Shown: positions 48,115-56,228 of the stretch, piece by piece
How positions within the stretch are numbered: the stretch's first letter is position 1
How the letters are laid out: the number at the start of each line of letters is the position of its first letter
NCBI RefSeq assembly: GCF_022919175.1
Contig: NZ_CP095043.1
Location: 1,488,001-1,552,000, forward strand
Direction of reading: 5' to 3'
Length of the DNA: 64,000 nt
DNA from: Leucobacter rhizosphaerae
GTDB lineage: Bacteria > Actinomycetota > Actinomycetes > Actinomycetales > Microbacteriaceae
Translations under genes and position numbers: made by a program
The notes under the pieces: model-generated
The model's input: only the letters and a program-made list of their open reading frames with translations
The model's database searches: none
What the model was told of the DNA's origin: nothing

Positions 48115-49850
48115 CAGGCCACCTCCGCCTCTTCGAGCTGCGATCGCACGATCTCCTGATAGACCTCATTGGTATCGAGCAGCTGCTCGTGGGTGCCACG
48201 ACCCACGATCTCGCCGCCCTCGACCACGAGGATCTGATCGGCTTCGGTGATGGTCGACACGCGCTGGGCGACGATGATGGTCGTCGCCCCCGCCGTCGCG
48301 TCGGGGAGCGCGGCGCGGAGTCGCGCGTCGGTCGCGACGTCGAGCGCCGAGAACGAATCGTCGAACAGGTAGATCCGCGGTTTCGCGACGAGCGCCCGCG
48401 CGATCGACAGGCGTTGCCGCTGCCCGCCCGAGACGCTCGTACCGCCCTGCGAGATGGGCTCGTCGAGCCCCTTGTCCTTGTCGCGCACGAAGTCCTCGCC
48501 CTGGGCGACGCGCAGCGCCTCCCACAGCTCGGCGTCCGTCGCATCGGCACGGCCGAAGCGGAGGTTCGAGGCGATGGTGCCCGAGAACAGGTACGGTCGC
48601 TGTGGCACGAGGCTCAACGTCGCGGCGAGCTGCTCGCGCGTGAGCTCCGAGACGGGCACACCGTCGACGGTGATGCTGCCGGACTGCGGATCGTAGAGAC
48701 GCAGCATGAGGTTCAGCAGCACCGTCTTGCCGGCACCCGTCGATCCGATGATCGCGGTGGTCTGACCGGGCTCGGCGACGAAGGAGGCGCCGCTCACCAC
48801 GGGCTTCTCCGCACCGGGGAAGCCGAAGGTCACGTCCGTGAACTCGAGACGGCCCTGCGCGGGGGTCTCCGCGGTCGCGGTCGCCGGGAAGGTCAGGGTC
48901 GACTCGGTCTCGAGCAGCTCCCGCACGCGCTCCGCGCACACGACGGCGCGCGGGATCATCATGGTCATGAAGACGCCCATCATGACGGCCATGAGGATCT
49001 GCAGCAGGTACTGCAGGAACGCCGTCAGCGATCCGACCTCGACGAGGCCCTGATCGACGCGGTGCCCGCCGAACCACAGCACCGCCGCCGTGGCGAAGTG
49101 GAGCACCATCATGATCACCGGGAACATGAGCACGAAGATGTTGCCGACCTTCACCGAGACGTCGGTGATGTTGCGGTTGGCCACCCCGTATCGGTCGGCC
49201 TCGAAGTTCTCGCGCACGAAGGCGCGCACGACGCGGATGCCCATGATCTGCTCGCGCAGCACGCCGTTGATCGAGTCGACGCGCTCCTGCATGATGCGGA
49301 ACATTGGCAGCAGCAGCCAGACGAGGAAGCTCACGATGACCGCGAGCAGCGCGACCGAGGCCCACACGAGCCAGGCCATGCCCGCGTCCTCGCGCAGCGC
49401 CATGATGATGCCGCCGATCGCCATGATGGGGGCGGAGACCATGAAGTTGAGGGTCATGAGCACGAGCATCTGGATCTGCTGCACGTCGTTCGTGCCGCGG
49501 GTGATGAGCGTGCCGGCGCCGAACTTCGTCGCTTCGAGCATGGAGAGCGAGTCCACCTTGCGGTAGACCTCGCGGCGCAGGTCGCGCCCGATGCCCATGG
49601 AGCTGCGAGCGCCGAAGTAGACGGCGACCACGGCGGTGATGACCTGGCCGAGGGACACGATGAGCATCTGCCCACCCGTGTTCCAGATGAATTCGGTGTC
49701 GCCCTGGGCGATGCCCTGGTCGATGATCTGCGCGTTCAGACTGGGCAGCCAGAGCGCGGCGATGGTGGAGAGGAGCTGGAGCACCAGCACGAATGCGATG
49801 AAGAGCCAGTACTTTTTCGCGTGTCGAAGGGTCAATGAAATGAGGGCCAC
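48114..49850 (-). CDS. ABC exporter half-transporter, subunit A
   Basis: The 578-residue partner of subunit B: six membrane helices (about 15-310) and an ATPase domain with Walker A GSTGAGKTVL, the standard signature VSGGQRQR, and Walker B IYLFDDSFSALD, where Asp replaces the catalytic Glu. Subunit A therefore has the degenerate Walker B and subunit B the altered signature, as expected for one inactive and one active ATP site. GTG start with AAGGA just upstream. Confidence 0.92.
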   Translation of the reverse strand: MALISLTLRHAKKYWLFIAFVLVLQLLSTIAALWLPSLNAQIIDQGIAQGDTEFIWNTGGQMLIVSLGQVITAVVAVYFGARSSMGIGRDLRREVYRKVDSLSMLEATKFGAGTLITRGTNDVQQIQMLVLMTLNFMVSAPIMAIGGIIMALREDAGMAWLVWASVALLAVIVSFLVWLLLPMFRIMQERVDSINGVLREQIMGIRVVRAFVRENFEADRYGVANRNITDVSVKVGNIFVLMFPVIMMVLHFATAAVLWFGGHRVDQGLVEVGSLTAFLQYLLQILMAVMMGVFMTMMIPRAVVCAERVRELLETESTLTFPATATAETPAQGRLEFTDVTFGFPGAEKPVVSGASFVAEPGQTTAIIGSTGAGKTVLLNLMLRLYDPQSGSITVDGVPVSELTREQLAATLSLVPQRPYLFSGTIASNLRFGRADATDAELWEALRVAQGEDFVRDKDKGLDEPISQGGTSVSGGQRQRLSIARALVAKPRIYLFDDSFSALDVATDARLRAALPDATAGATTIIVAQRVSTITEADQILVVEGGEIVGRGTHEQLLDTNEVYQEIVRSQLEEAEVA

Positions 49851-49921
49851 GAGGGTCCTTTCTCTAGTCTCGTGCCGATCATCCGGGCGGTTCCCCAACC
49901 CACCCGAGACCATCAGCAGCC

Positions 49922-49949
49922 GGATTACCTTAGCAGGGGCCTCCGACAA
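49922..49949 (-). promoter_or_regulatory. ABC exporter promoter
   Basis: On the minus strand TTGTCG (-35, 49944-49949) is followed after 16 bp by TAATCC (-10, 49922-49927). This leaves a leader of about 65 bases before the GTG. Confidence 0.45.
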
Positions 49950-50044
49950 CCGCCACACCGAGCCCCGAAGACCGACAGGTGTCGCCCGACGCACGGTCGG
50001 ACGCGGCGGGCGCGCGCTCCGGCGGCATGCACCGTGCACGACAA

Positions 50045-50072
50045 AGGCGGCCCACCCGAAGGTGGACCGCCT
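50045..50072 (-). terminator. rplL intrinsic terminator
   Basis: A 12-bp stem with one wobble (50045-50056 with 50061-50072) closed by CGAA. On the minus strand it is followed by TTTGT, a modest T tract. It ends the rplJ-rplL operon. Confidence 0.8.
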
Positions 50073-50118
50073 CGATTCGCTTCAGCGAACGTCTGCCGTG
50101 GCAGACCGTCGATGAGAC

Positions 50119-50499
50119 TTAGACGAGCTTGACGCCCGCGCCTGCCTCTTCGAGCTTGGCCTTCGCCTCTTCGGCGGCATCCTTCTTCGCGCCCTCGAGC
50201 ACGTTCTTGGGTGCCTCCTCGACGAGGGCCTTCGCCTCGCCCAGGCCCAGGCCGGTGATCTCGCGGACGACCTTGATGACCTGGATCTTCTTGTCACCAG
50301 CGGACTCGAGGACGACGTCGAACTCGTCCTTCTCCTCGACGGCCTCAGCAGCACCAGCCGCCGGTGCCGCAGCAACGGCGACCGGAGCGGCAGCGGAGAC
50401 GTCGAAGGTCTCCTCGAACGCCTTCACGAACTCGGAGAGCTCGATGAGGGTGAGGCCCTTGAACTGCTCGAGCAGCTCTTCAGTCGAAAGCTTTGCCAT
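50119..50499 (-). CDS. rplL: 50S ribosomal protein L7/L12
   Basis: The 126-residue stalk protein has an N-terminal dimerisation helix ([18 protein letters not shown]), an Ala/Pro hinge (residues about 35-52) and the C-terminal factor-binding domain ([35 protein letters not shown]). It recruits translation factors to the ribosome. AAGGAG lies 8 bases before the ATG. Confidence 0.98.
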   Translation of the reverse strand: MAKLSTEELLEQFKGLTLIELSEFVKAFEETFDVSAAAPVAVAAAPAAGAAEAVEEKDEFDVVLESAGDKKIQVIKVVREITGLGLGEAKALVEEAPKNVLEGAKKDAAEEAKAKLEEAGAGVKLV

Positions 50500-50579
50500 G
50501 GTATTTCTCCTTGATGTGTGCCCTCACGCGACTGCGCGAGGAGCGGATCTGATAAATCTCGAACCGGCGTGAACCGGAA

Positions 50580-51089
50580 CTATGCGTCCTGCTTCTCCTG
50601 CAGCGCGCCGAGGCCGCGAGCGACCTTTGCGGGCAGAGCGTTGAACAGCTGTGCAGCACCGACCAGCGAGGCCTGCATGACGCCTGCGGCCTTGGCCAGC
50701 AGAACCTCACGGCTCTCGAGATCGGCAAGCTTGCCTACCTCAGCAGCGGTCAGAGGCTTGCCATCGAAGTAGCCCGCCTTCACCACCAGAAGCGGGTGTG
50801 CCTTGGCGAAGTCACGCAGCGACTTGGCGACAGCAACGGTGTCACCGTGCACGAAGGCGAGTGCCGAAGGACCGGTCAGCTCGTCGTCGAAAACGGTGAT
50901 CCCGGCGTTGTTCGCCGCAATCTTCGTCAGCGTGTTCTTCGCCACAGCGTACGTCGCGTGCTCACGGATCGAGTTGCGGAGTTCCCGCAGCTCGGCGACC
51001 GTGAGACCGCGGTACTCAGTCAGCAGAACGGCAGACGACTCTTCAAACTTCTGCTGAAGATCGGCAACCGTAGCATCCTTCGTAGCCAT
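50580..51089 (-). CDS. rplJ: 50S ribosomal protein L10
   Basis: L10 anchors the L7/L12 stalk on 23S rRNA and represses its own operon. The 169-residue protein begins MATKDATVADLQQKFEES, with TEYRGLTVAELRELR and KNTLTKIAA following, and a C-terminal helix that binds L12 dimers. ATG 51089 is chosen over the open frame upstream because the family begins here and a structured leader precedes it. Confidence 0.97.
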   Translation of the reverse strand: MATKDATVADLQQKFEESSAVLLTEYRGLTVAELRELRNSIREHATYAVAKNTLTKIAANNAGITVFDDELTGPSALAFVHGDTVAVAKSLRDFAKAHPLLVVKAGYFDGKPLTAAEVGKLADLESREVLLAKAAGVMQASLVGAAQLFNALPAKVARGLGALQEKQDA

Positions 51090-51302
51090 GGCGCTCCCTA
51101 GTTTGTCGTGCCCGGGTAGCGGATGCCGACCGGGGGCCGTGCCGCTCGGAGCTTCACACATGGAAAAAGCTCCGGCGCGCACGCACGGAGCTTCATGTCG
51201 TTCGGGATCAGATCCCGCACTCAAGGAGTTCGTACCTGCGCTGGTCTTCGCGTGAGCGAACGTTCCGGGATCCTTGCGGATCCTACCGGCGGTCTTGGGC
51301 CA
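51090..51302 (-). ncRNA. Ribosomal L10 leader
   Basis: About 210 untranslated bases precede rplJ. They contain a hairpin with arms CGGAGCTT (51147-51154) and AAGCTCCG (51167-51174), plus a second GGAGCTT at about 51186-51192 that could compete for the same arm. Such mutually exclusive pairings fit the L10(L12)4 autoregulatory leader. The match to the family is by position and layout, not alignment. Confidence 0.5.
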
Positions 51303-51308
51303 GGGAAC

Positions 51309-51338
51309 AGACTATCACAGCTTCGGGGCGCGGGTGAA
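51309..51338 (-). promoter_or_regulatory. rplJ-rplL promoter inside the P-type ATPase 3' end
   Basis: On the minus strand TTCACC (51333-51338) and TAGTCT (51309-51314) are 18 bp apart. The -35 box lies in the last codons of the ATPase gene. Confidence 0.45.
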
Positions 51339-53801
51339 GCGCAGGTGCCACGCCCGGAGCAGCTCGACGAGCACGATCCCGGTGGCCACGATCCCGAGCA
51401 CGAGCAGCGCGAGCGGCTGCGGCAGCCAGGTCACCTCGAAGAAATCGCGGGTGAGCGGGATCACCCACACGAGCGCGAGCCCCGCGTACATCGCCAGTAC
51501 GATCAGGATCCGGAACGGGCTCACGGGTCGTGCCAGCACCGCGAGCACCCAGAGCGCGATGCCCGCGAGGGTCAGCGTGGAGGCCGCCTGCATGTCGGTC
51601 ACCGAGAAGTCGCCGAGGCCATCGCCCACCACGTGCAGCACGATGAGTGCGGCGGTGACGATGAGGCCGGACGGGATGGCGAACGCGAGCGAGCGCTTCA
51701 GGAATCCCGAGCGGTACCGATCCGCGTTCGGCATGAGCGCGAGGAAGAACGCCGGGATCCCGATCGTGAGGCCGTCCGTGATCGAGAGTTGGCGCGGCAG
51801 GAACGGGAAGCTCCAGGCGAGCAGCCCGAAGACGACCGCGATCGCGAACGCGTAGGTGGTCTTCGTGAGGAACAGCATCGAGACGCGCTCGATGTTCGCG
51901 ATCACGCGGCGGCCCTCGGCCACCACCCCGGGCATGCGGTCGAAGCGGCCGTCGAGCAGCACGATGCGCGCGACGGCTTTCGTCGCCTGCGCGGCCGTGT
52001 CCATGGCGATCCCGAGGTCCGCCTCCTTGATCGCGAGCGCGTCGTTGACCCCGTCTCCCGTCATCGCGACGACGTGGCCGCGGGCTTGCAGCGCGTGCAC
52101 CATCGCGAGCTTCTGCGCCGGGGTGACGCGACCGAAGACCCGCTCCCGCTCGAGCACTTCGCCGAGCGCGGCCTGATCCTCCGGGAGCCGCCTCGCGTCG
52201 AAGCCGGCCTCGCAGTCGAGGCCGATCTCGCGGGCGACCGCGGCGACGGTCCGCGGGTCGTCGCCGGAGATGACGCGCACCTCGACGCCTTGATCGGCGA
52301 AGAACCCGAGGGTCTGCGCGGCGTCCTCGCGCACACGCTCCCGGAACGTGAGGAGCGCGACCGGCTGCAGCTCCGCGGGCAGCGCGAGACCGTGCTCGGC
52401 GTCGGTGTCGAGCGCGGCGGGGCTGTGGGCGAGCACCAGCGTGCGCAGCCCCGCGGCGGCGAGGTCTCCCGCGAGCGCGAGGGGTACGGGATCGGCGCTC
52501 GCGCCCTCCCGATCCTCAGCGAGACCGGCATCCGGACCGAGCACAAAATCAGGGGCGCCGAGCACCCAGGTCCCGGGATCCACCCCGGCGCCGTTCTCCG
52601 CCAGCACGAACGCGCTCCACTTGCGCACCGAGTCGAACGGCACGGCGGTCGCGACGGGGAGCGGCGACTCCGCACCGCCGTAGGGCTCCGCGAGGCAGCG
52701 CGCGGTGCCGTTCGCATCGGGCGCGTCGCCGATCGCCCCGAGCACCCGCTCCCACCCGGCGACCGGGTGCAGCACGTGCGCAGCGTCGAAGACCATCTCG
52801 CCGGTCGTCAGCGTGCCGGTCTTGTCGAGGCACAGCGCGTCGACCCGGGCCAGGCCCTCGACCGCCGGGAGCTCTTGGATCAGCACCTTCCGGCTCGCGA
52901 GTGTGACCCCGCTCACCGCGAACGCGATGCTCGTGACGAGCACCAGTCCGAGCGGCACCATCGCGATGACGGCGGCGACGGCCCCGACCACGGCCTCGCG
53001 CCACTGGCCGTTGCCGATCGCCACGGCCCAGCCACCCTGCGCCTGCATCTGCCCGTTCGCGACGATGAGGATCATCGGACCGAGCGCCCAGGTGATCCAC
53101 TTCAGCAGACGGTCGATGCTGCTGCGCAGCTCGGAACGGACGAGCGAGAACTTGCGGGCCTCCGCCGTGAGTTTCGCCGCGTAGGAATCCGCCCCCACGC
53201 GGATCACCTCGGCGATCCCGGACCCGGCCACCACGCTGGAGCCGGAGAGCACCTCGTCGTCGACGCGTTTGCGCACCGGATCCGACTCGCCCGTCAGCAG
53301 CGATTCGTCGACCTCGAGCCCGCCCGGCCCCGTCGCGTCGGTCTGCACCACCCGCGAGTCGGCCGTCACCTGGTCGCCCGTTCGGAGCACGAGGAGGTCG
53401 CCCATCACGACACGATCGAGCGCGATCTCGCGGATCCGCCCCTCGCGGAGCACCCGGGCCGTCGGCGCGTTGAGCACGGCGAGCCGGTCCAGCGTGCGCT
53501 TCGCACTGAACTCCTGCACCACCCCGATCACGGTGTTCATGAGGGCGGGGAGGCCGAAGAGCGCGTCCTGCCAGCGACCGAGGGCGAGCAGGATCCCGAA
53601 GCCCGCGAACACGATCGCGTTGAACAGGGTGAAGACGTTCGCGACCAGAATCTCCCAGAGGGAGCGGCTCGAACCGCCCGGCAGCACGTTGCCGAGACCC
53701 GCGAGGTGCCGCCGCTCGGCCTCGGCTTCCAGCAGCCCGTCCAGGACCTCGGAGGTGCGCTCGGCGTCCTCCTCGCGCAGGTCGCCGGCCGAAACCTCCA
53801 C
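51315..53801 (-). CDS. P-type cation ATPase, CtpE-like
   Basis: The 828-residue pump has the actuator motif LLTGESDPV, the phosphorylation site DKTGTLTTGE and the hinge TGDGVNDALAIKEADLGIAM. Membrane helices lie near residues 60-100, 215-290 and in six C-terminal spans, with GLTIGIPAFFLALMPNADR in the M5-M6 region typical of the CtpE branch. Mycobacterial CtpE imports calcium; a role here is inferred. No N-terminal metal-binding domain is seen. It lies 2 bp after the response regulator gene. Confidence 0.9.
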   Translation of the reverse strand: MEVSAGDLREEDAERTSEVLDGLLEAEAERRHLAGLGNVLPGGSSRSLWEILVANVFTLFNAIVFAGFGILLALGRWQDALFGLPALMNTVIGVVQEFSAKRTLDRLAVLNAPTARVLREGRIREIALDRVVMGDLLVLRTGDQVTADSRVVQTDATGPGGLEVDESLLTGESDPVRKRVDDEVLSGSSVVAGSGIAEVIRVGADSYAAKLTAEARKFSLVRSELRSSIDRLLKWITWALGPMILIVANGQMQAQGGWAVAIGNGQWREAVVGAVAAVIAMVPLGLVLVTSIAFAVSGVTLASRKVLIQELPAVEGLARVDALCLDKTGTLTTGEMVFDAAHVLHPVAGWERVLGAIGDAPDANGTARCLAEPYGGAESPLPVATAVPFDSVRKWSAFVLAENGAGVDPGTWVLGAPDFVLGPDAGLAEDREGASADPVPLALAGDLAAAGLRTLVLAHSPAALDTDAEHGLALPAELQPVALLTFRERVREDAAQTLGFFADQGVEVRVISGDDPRTVAAVAREIGLDCEAGFDARRLPEDQAALGEVLERERVFGRVTPAQKLAMVHALQARGHVVAMTGDGVNDALAIKEADLGIAMDTAAQATKAVARIVLLDGRFDRMPGVVAEGRRVIANIERVSMLFLTKTTYAFAIAVVFGLLAWSFPFLPRQLSITDGLTIGIPAFFLALMPNADRYRSGFLKRSLAFAIPSGLIVTAALIVLHVVGDGLGDFSVTDMQAASTLTLAGIALWVLAVLARPVSPFRILIVLAMYAGLALVWVIPLTRDFFEVTWLPQPLALLVLGIVATGIVLVELLRAWHLRFTRAPKL

Positions 53802-53803
53802 GC

Positions 53804-54526
53804 TCAGCCCGCCGGCTTCAGCATGTAGCCGGCACCGCGCACCGTGTGAAGCATCGGCTCGAAGCCGCTGTCGATCTTCTTGCGCAGGTACGACACGTAG
53901 AGCTCGACGACGGTCGACTTGCCGGTGAAGTCGTAGGCCCACACCCGATCCAGGATCTGCGCCTTCGACAGCACGCGGTTCGGGTTGCGCATGAGGTAGC
54001 GCAGCAGCTCGAACTCCGTGTTCGTGACGGTGATGGGCCGGTTCGCCCGCGCCACCTCGTAGCTGTCCTCGTTGAGCGTCAGGTCCCCGACCCGGAGCAC
54101 CGGGTCCGGCTGCTGCGCGAGTGCGAGCTGCGAGCGGCGCACGAGGCCGCGGAGCCGGGCGATCAGCTCCTCGAGGCTGAACGGCTTGACCACGTAGTCG
54201 TCGCCGCCCGCGGTGAGCCCGTTGACGCGATCCTCGACCGAATCGAGGGCGGTCAGGAAGAGCACGGGGAACATCTCGCCGGAGCCACGCACGCGCGAGA
54301 GGAGCTGCATGCCGTCGAAATCGGGCAGCATGATGTCGAAGACCGCGACGTCGGGAGCGAACGAGCGGATCTTGTCGAGCGCCTCCTGGCCGGTCTCGGC
54401 AGTCTCGACGTCCCAGCCCTCGTAGCGGAGCGCCATCGCGATCAACTGCGTGATCGACGCTTCATCGTCGACGACCAGCGCCCGGATCTTCTCGCCGTCC
54501 GCCCGCTGCGGGGTCTGTACTGCCAT
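53804..54526 (-). CDS. OmpR-family response regulator
   Basis: The 240-residue protein has a receiver domain (acidic pair Asp20-Asp21 in ALVVDDEASI, phosphoacceptor in VAVFDIMLPDFDGMQ, Lys in YVVKPFS) and a winged-helix domain (TNTEFELLRYLMRNPNRVLSK ends the recognition part; RTVRGAGYMLKP closes it). It resembles TrcR/TcrA-type regulators. No histidine kinase gene is adjacent; instead the P-type ATPase follows by 2 bp. AGGAG lies 14 bases before the ATG. Confidence 0.93.
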   Translation of the reverse strand: MAVQTPQRADGEKIRALVVDDEASITQLIAMALRYEGWDVETAETGQEALDKIRSFAPDVAVFDIMLPDFDGMQLLSRVRGSGEMFPVLFLTALDSVEDRVNGLTAGGDDYVVKPFSLEELIARLRGLVRRSQLALAQQPDPVLRVGDLTLNEDSYEVARANRPITVTNTEFELLRYLMRNPNRVLSKAQILDRVWAYDFTGKSTVVELYVSYLRKKIDSGFEPMLHTVRGAGYMLKPAG

Positions 54527-54617
54527 GCTGCCGACCTGCTCCTAAGCTGTTGCAGACTTCGGCTGCGCGTACGACTCGCATCGCACGTGCAGTGAGCACC
54601 TCGTCTGCCGAGTTCAT

Positions 54618-54650
54618 TCCACGTCCCCTCACGATGCCCCCATCGTGGAA
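54618..54650. promoter_or_regulatory. Nested inverted repeat upstream of the response regulator
   Basis: CACGATG (54630-54636) pairs with CATCGTG (54641-54647), and TTCCACG (54618-54624) pairs with CGTGGAA (54644-54650). The two overlap, so they are alternative structures or an operator. The 54527-54816 gap is otherwise empty apart from promoters. Confidence 0.35.
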
Positions 54651-54804
54651 CCCAACGCCCTCAGCTTACTGAATCCGCACCACGGCCGCACGGGAAGACA
54701 CGGCGCCGATTCGCGCTCACGGGTCGGCCGTCGGTGGTCTGGCTCGTCGGTCAAAAGCTGGGTCCCTCCTCAGCGCGGCACCCCCTCGATCCGCCTCGGC
54801 GTGG

Positions 54805-54810
54805 CAGACT
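54805..54810 (+). promoter_or_regulatory. YqaJ gene leaderless -10 box
   Basis: CAGACT, spacer TGTCGG, then GTG at 54817. Confidence 0.4.
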
Positions 54811-54816
54811 TGTCGG

Positions 54817-55404
54817 GTGCTCGAATCACCCCCCGCCCACCTCCGCAGAGTCGTCACCGACGGCACGGATCACGCGGCGTGGATGCGGGCGCGTGCCAGA
54901 GGGATCACTGCGACGGACGTCGCGAAGCTGTCGACCCCGCGGTCCATCGAGTCGACGGCGTTCGAGAAGCTGCACGGCAGCCGGTTCAGCGGCAACGCGT
55001 ACACCGACCACGGTCGGGCGCGGGAGCCGGAGATCGCCGCGTGGGTGCTGCGCGAGCACGGGATCACCCCGAGCCAGGCGCTCTTCCACGCCGAGGGCGA
55101 CGTGCGTCACCTCGCGACCCCCGACGGGGTCACCCTGCGGGCGCACGGCGCGCTGGAGCTCGCGGAGATCAAAACGACGAACAAGGAGTGGCGCTCGATC
55201 CCGCGCCCGTATCTGCGGCAGATCTGGTGGCAGCAGTACGTGCTCGGCGCCGAGCGCACGCTCATGGTGTGGGAGCGGCACGAGAACTTCGTTCCCGTGG
55301 GCGACCCCGAGTGCCGCTGGATCGATCGCGACGAGTCGGAGATCGAGCGGCTCGTGAAGCTCGCGGGGCAGCTGATCGACGTGCTCATCGCGCGCACGAG
55401 CTAG
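54817..55404 (+). CDS. YqaJ-like (lambda-exonuclease family) nuclease
   Basis: The 195-residue protein fits the YqaJ viral-recombinase family: an N-terminal RARGITATDVAKLS segment, the GRAREPEIAAWV helix with a catalytic Glu, an Asp in LATPDGV and the catalytic ELAEIKTT (E-x-K), then RQIWWQQYVLGAERTLMVW. The family degrades DNA from 5' ends. It stands alone, with no phage genes around, so it may be a domesticated host gene. GTG start with a leaderless-type box. Confidence 0.87.
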   Translation: MLESPPAHLRRVVTDGTDHAAWMRARARGITATDVAKLSTPRSIESTAFEKLHGSRFSGNAYTDHGRAREPEIAAWVLREHGITPSQALFHAEGDVRHLATPDGVTLRAHGALELAEIKTTNKEWRSIPRPYLRQIWWQQYVLGAERTLMVWERHENFVPVGDPECRWIDRDESEIERLVKLAGQLIDVLIARTS

Positions 55405-55432
55405 CCGTAAGCGCGAGACTGCTGCGCGCTGA

Positions 55433-55498
55433 CGCAGAGATCCGCATTCCTGCTGACGGAATGGTCCGAAAGTCTCAGCGGGAATGCAGATCTCTGCG
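55433..55498. terminator. YqaJ/PH-protein convergent hairpin
   Basis: Arms 55433-55456 and 55475-55498 match at 22 of 24 positions (CGCAGAGATC core), with an 18-base loop. It lies between converging genes. Confidence 0.7.
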
Positions 55499-55504
55499 GC
55501 TGGG

Positions 55505-56224
55505 TCAGTGAGTCGGGCCCGGCGCGCCGCCGCCGAAGCCCCCGGCGTGTCCGCCGGCGGCAGGGGTGCCTCCGAATCCGCCGCCGCCGAAGCCACCAGT
55601 GCTGCCACTGCCACCGCCGAAGCCGCCTGTCCCGCCACCGCCGAAGCCGCCGGTGCCGCCCAAGCCGGGCTCCCCCGCGAGGCGGTGGAACGACTGCGTC
55701 GAGTGCTCGTAGTTGCGCTCGCTCAGCTCCTGCAGCGCGTCGACGACCTCCTCGACCCCCGGTACGTCGACGAGCGTCGCCCGCTCCGTGCCGAACAGCA
55801 GGTCGATGTCACCGGCCCCGCGCATCCGCTGGCCGATGCTGCGCCGGGAGCGCACCTCGCGGACCCGGGAGAGCGCGACCTCCGAGCGGTGCCGCACGAA
55901 GAACCCGCCGCGCACGATCACCCGGCGCGTGGTCACCGTCGTGCGGTGCGCGAGCCACGCGAGGATCGGGAACACCCCGAGCAGTAGCGCGATCAGTACC
56001 GCCGCCGCGGCGGCGGCGAGGTTCATCCAGGCCTCCGGGAGCGCTCCGATCCAGTACCCGGAGGCGGCCGCGACGACGAGCAGCACGACCACGGGGAGCA
56101 CCAGTCGTCGGCCGTGGCGCCGGAACCGCAGCACCACCACCTCGGGTCGTGTGTAGCTCGCGGGAGCGGGACCCAGGACGGCGTCGACGTCCTGGGTCAT
56201 CGCTCGGGGATCGCGGGAGGGCAT
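55505..56224 (-). CDS. PH-domain membrane protein with a Gly-rich tail
   Basis: The 239-residue protein has two membrane helices (about 40-60 and 66-90), then a bacterial PH domain (RTTVTTRRVIVRGGFFVRHR, SRVREVRSRRSIGQRM, TLVDVPGVEEVVDAL), and from about 180 a Gly/Phe-rich low-complexity tail. Bacterial PH domains of this kind bind membranes. It lies 4 bp after the flotillin gene. ATG 56200 is a possible alternative start. Confidence 0.83.
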   Translation of the reverse strand: MPSRDPRAMTQDVDAVLGPAPASYTRPEVVVLRFRRHGRRLVLPVVVLLVVAAASGYWIGALPEAWMNLAAAAAAVLIALLLGVFPILAWLAHRTTVTTRRVIVRGGFFVRHRSEVALSRVREVRSRRSIGQRMRGAGDIDLLFGTERATLVDVPGVEEVVDALQELSERNYEHSTQSFHRLAGEPGLGGTGGFGGGGTGGFGGGSGSTGGFGGGGFGGTPAAGGHAGGFGGGAPGPTH

Positions 56225-56228
56225 GCCC

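Noticed and set aside
54817..55404. Prophage remnant around the YqaJ gene
   Set aside because: No other phage gene, attachment repeat or composition shift was seen on either side.
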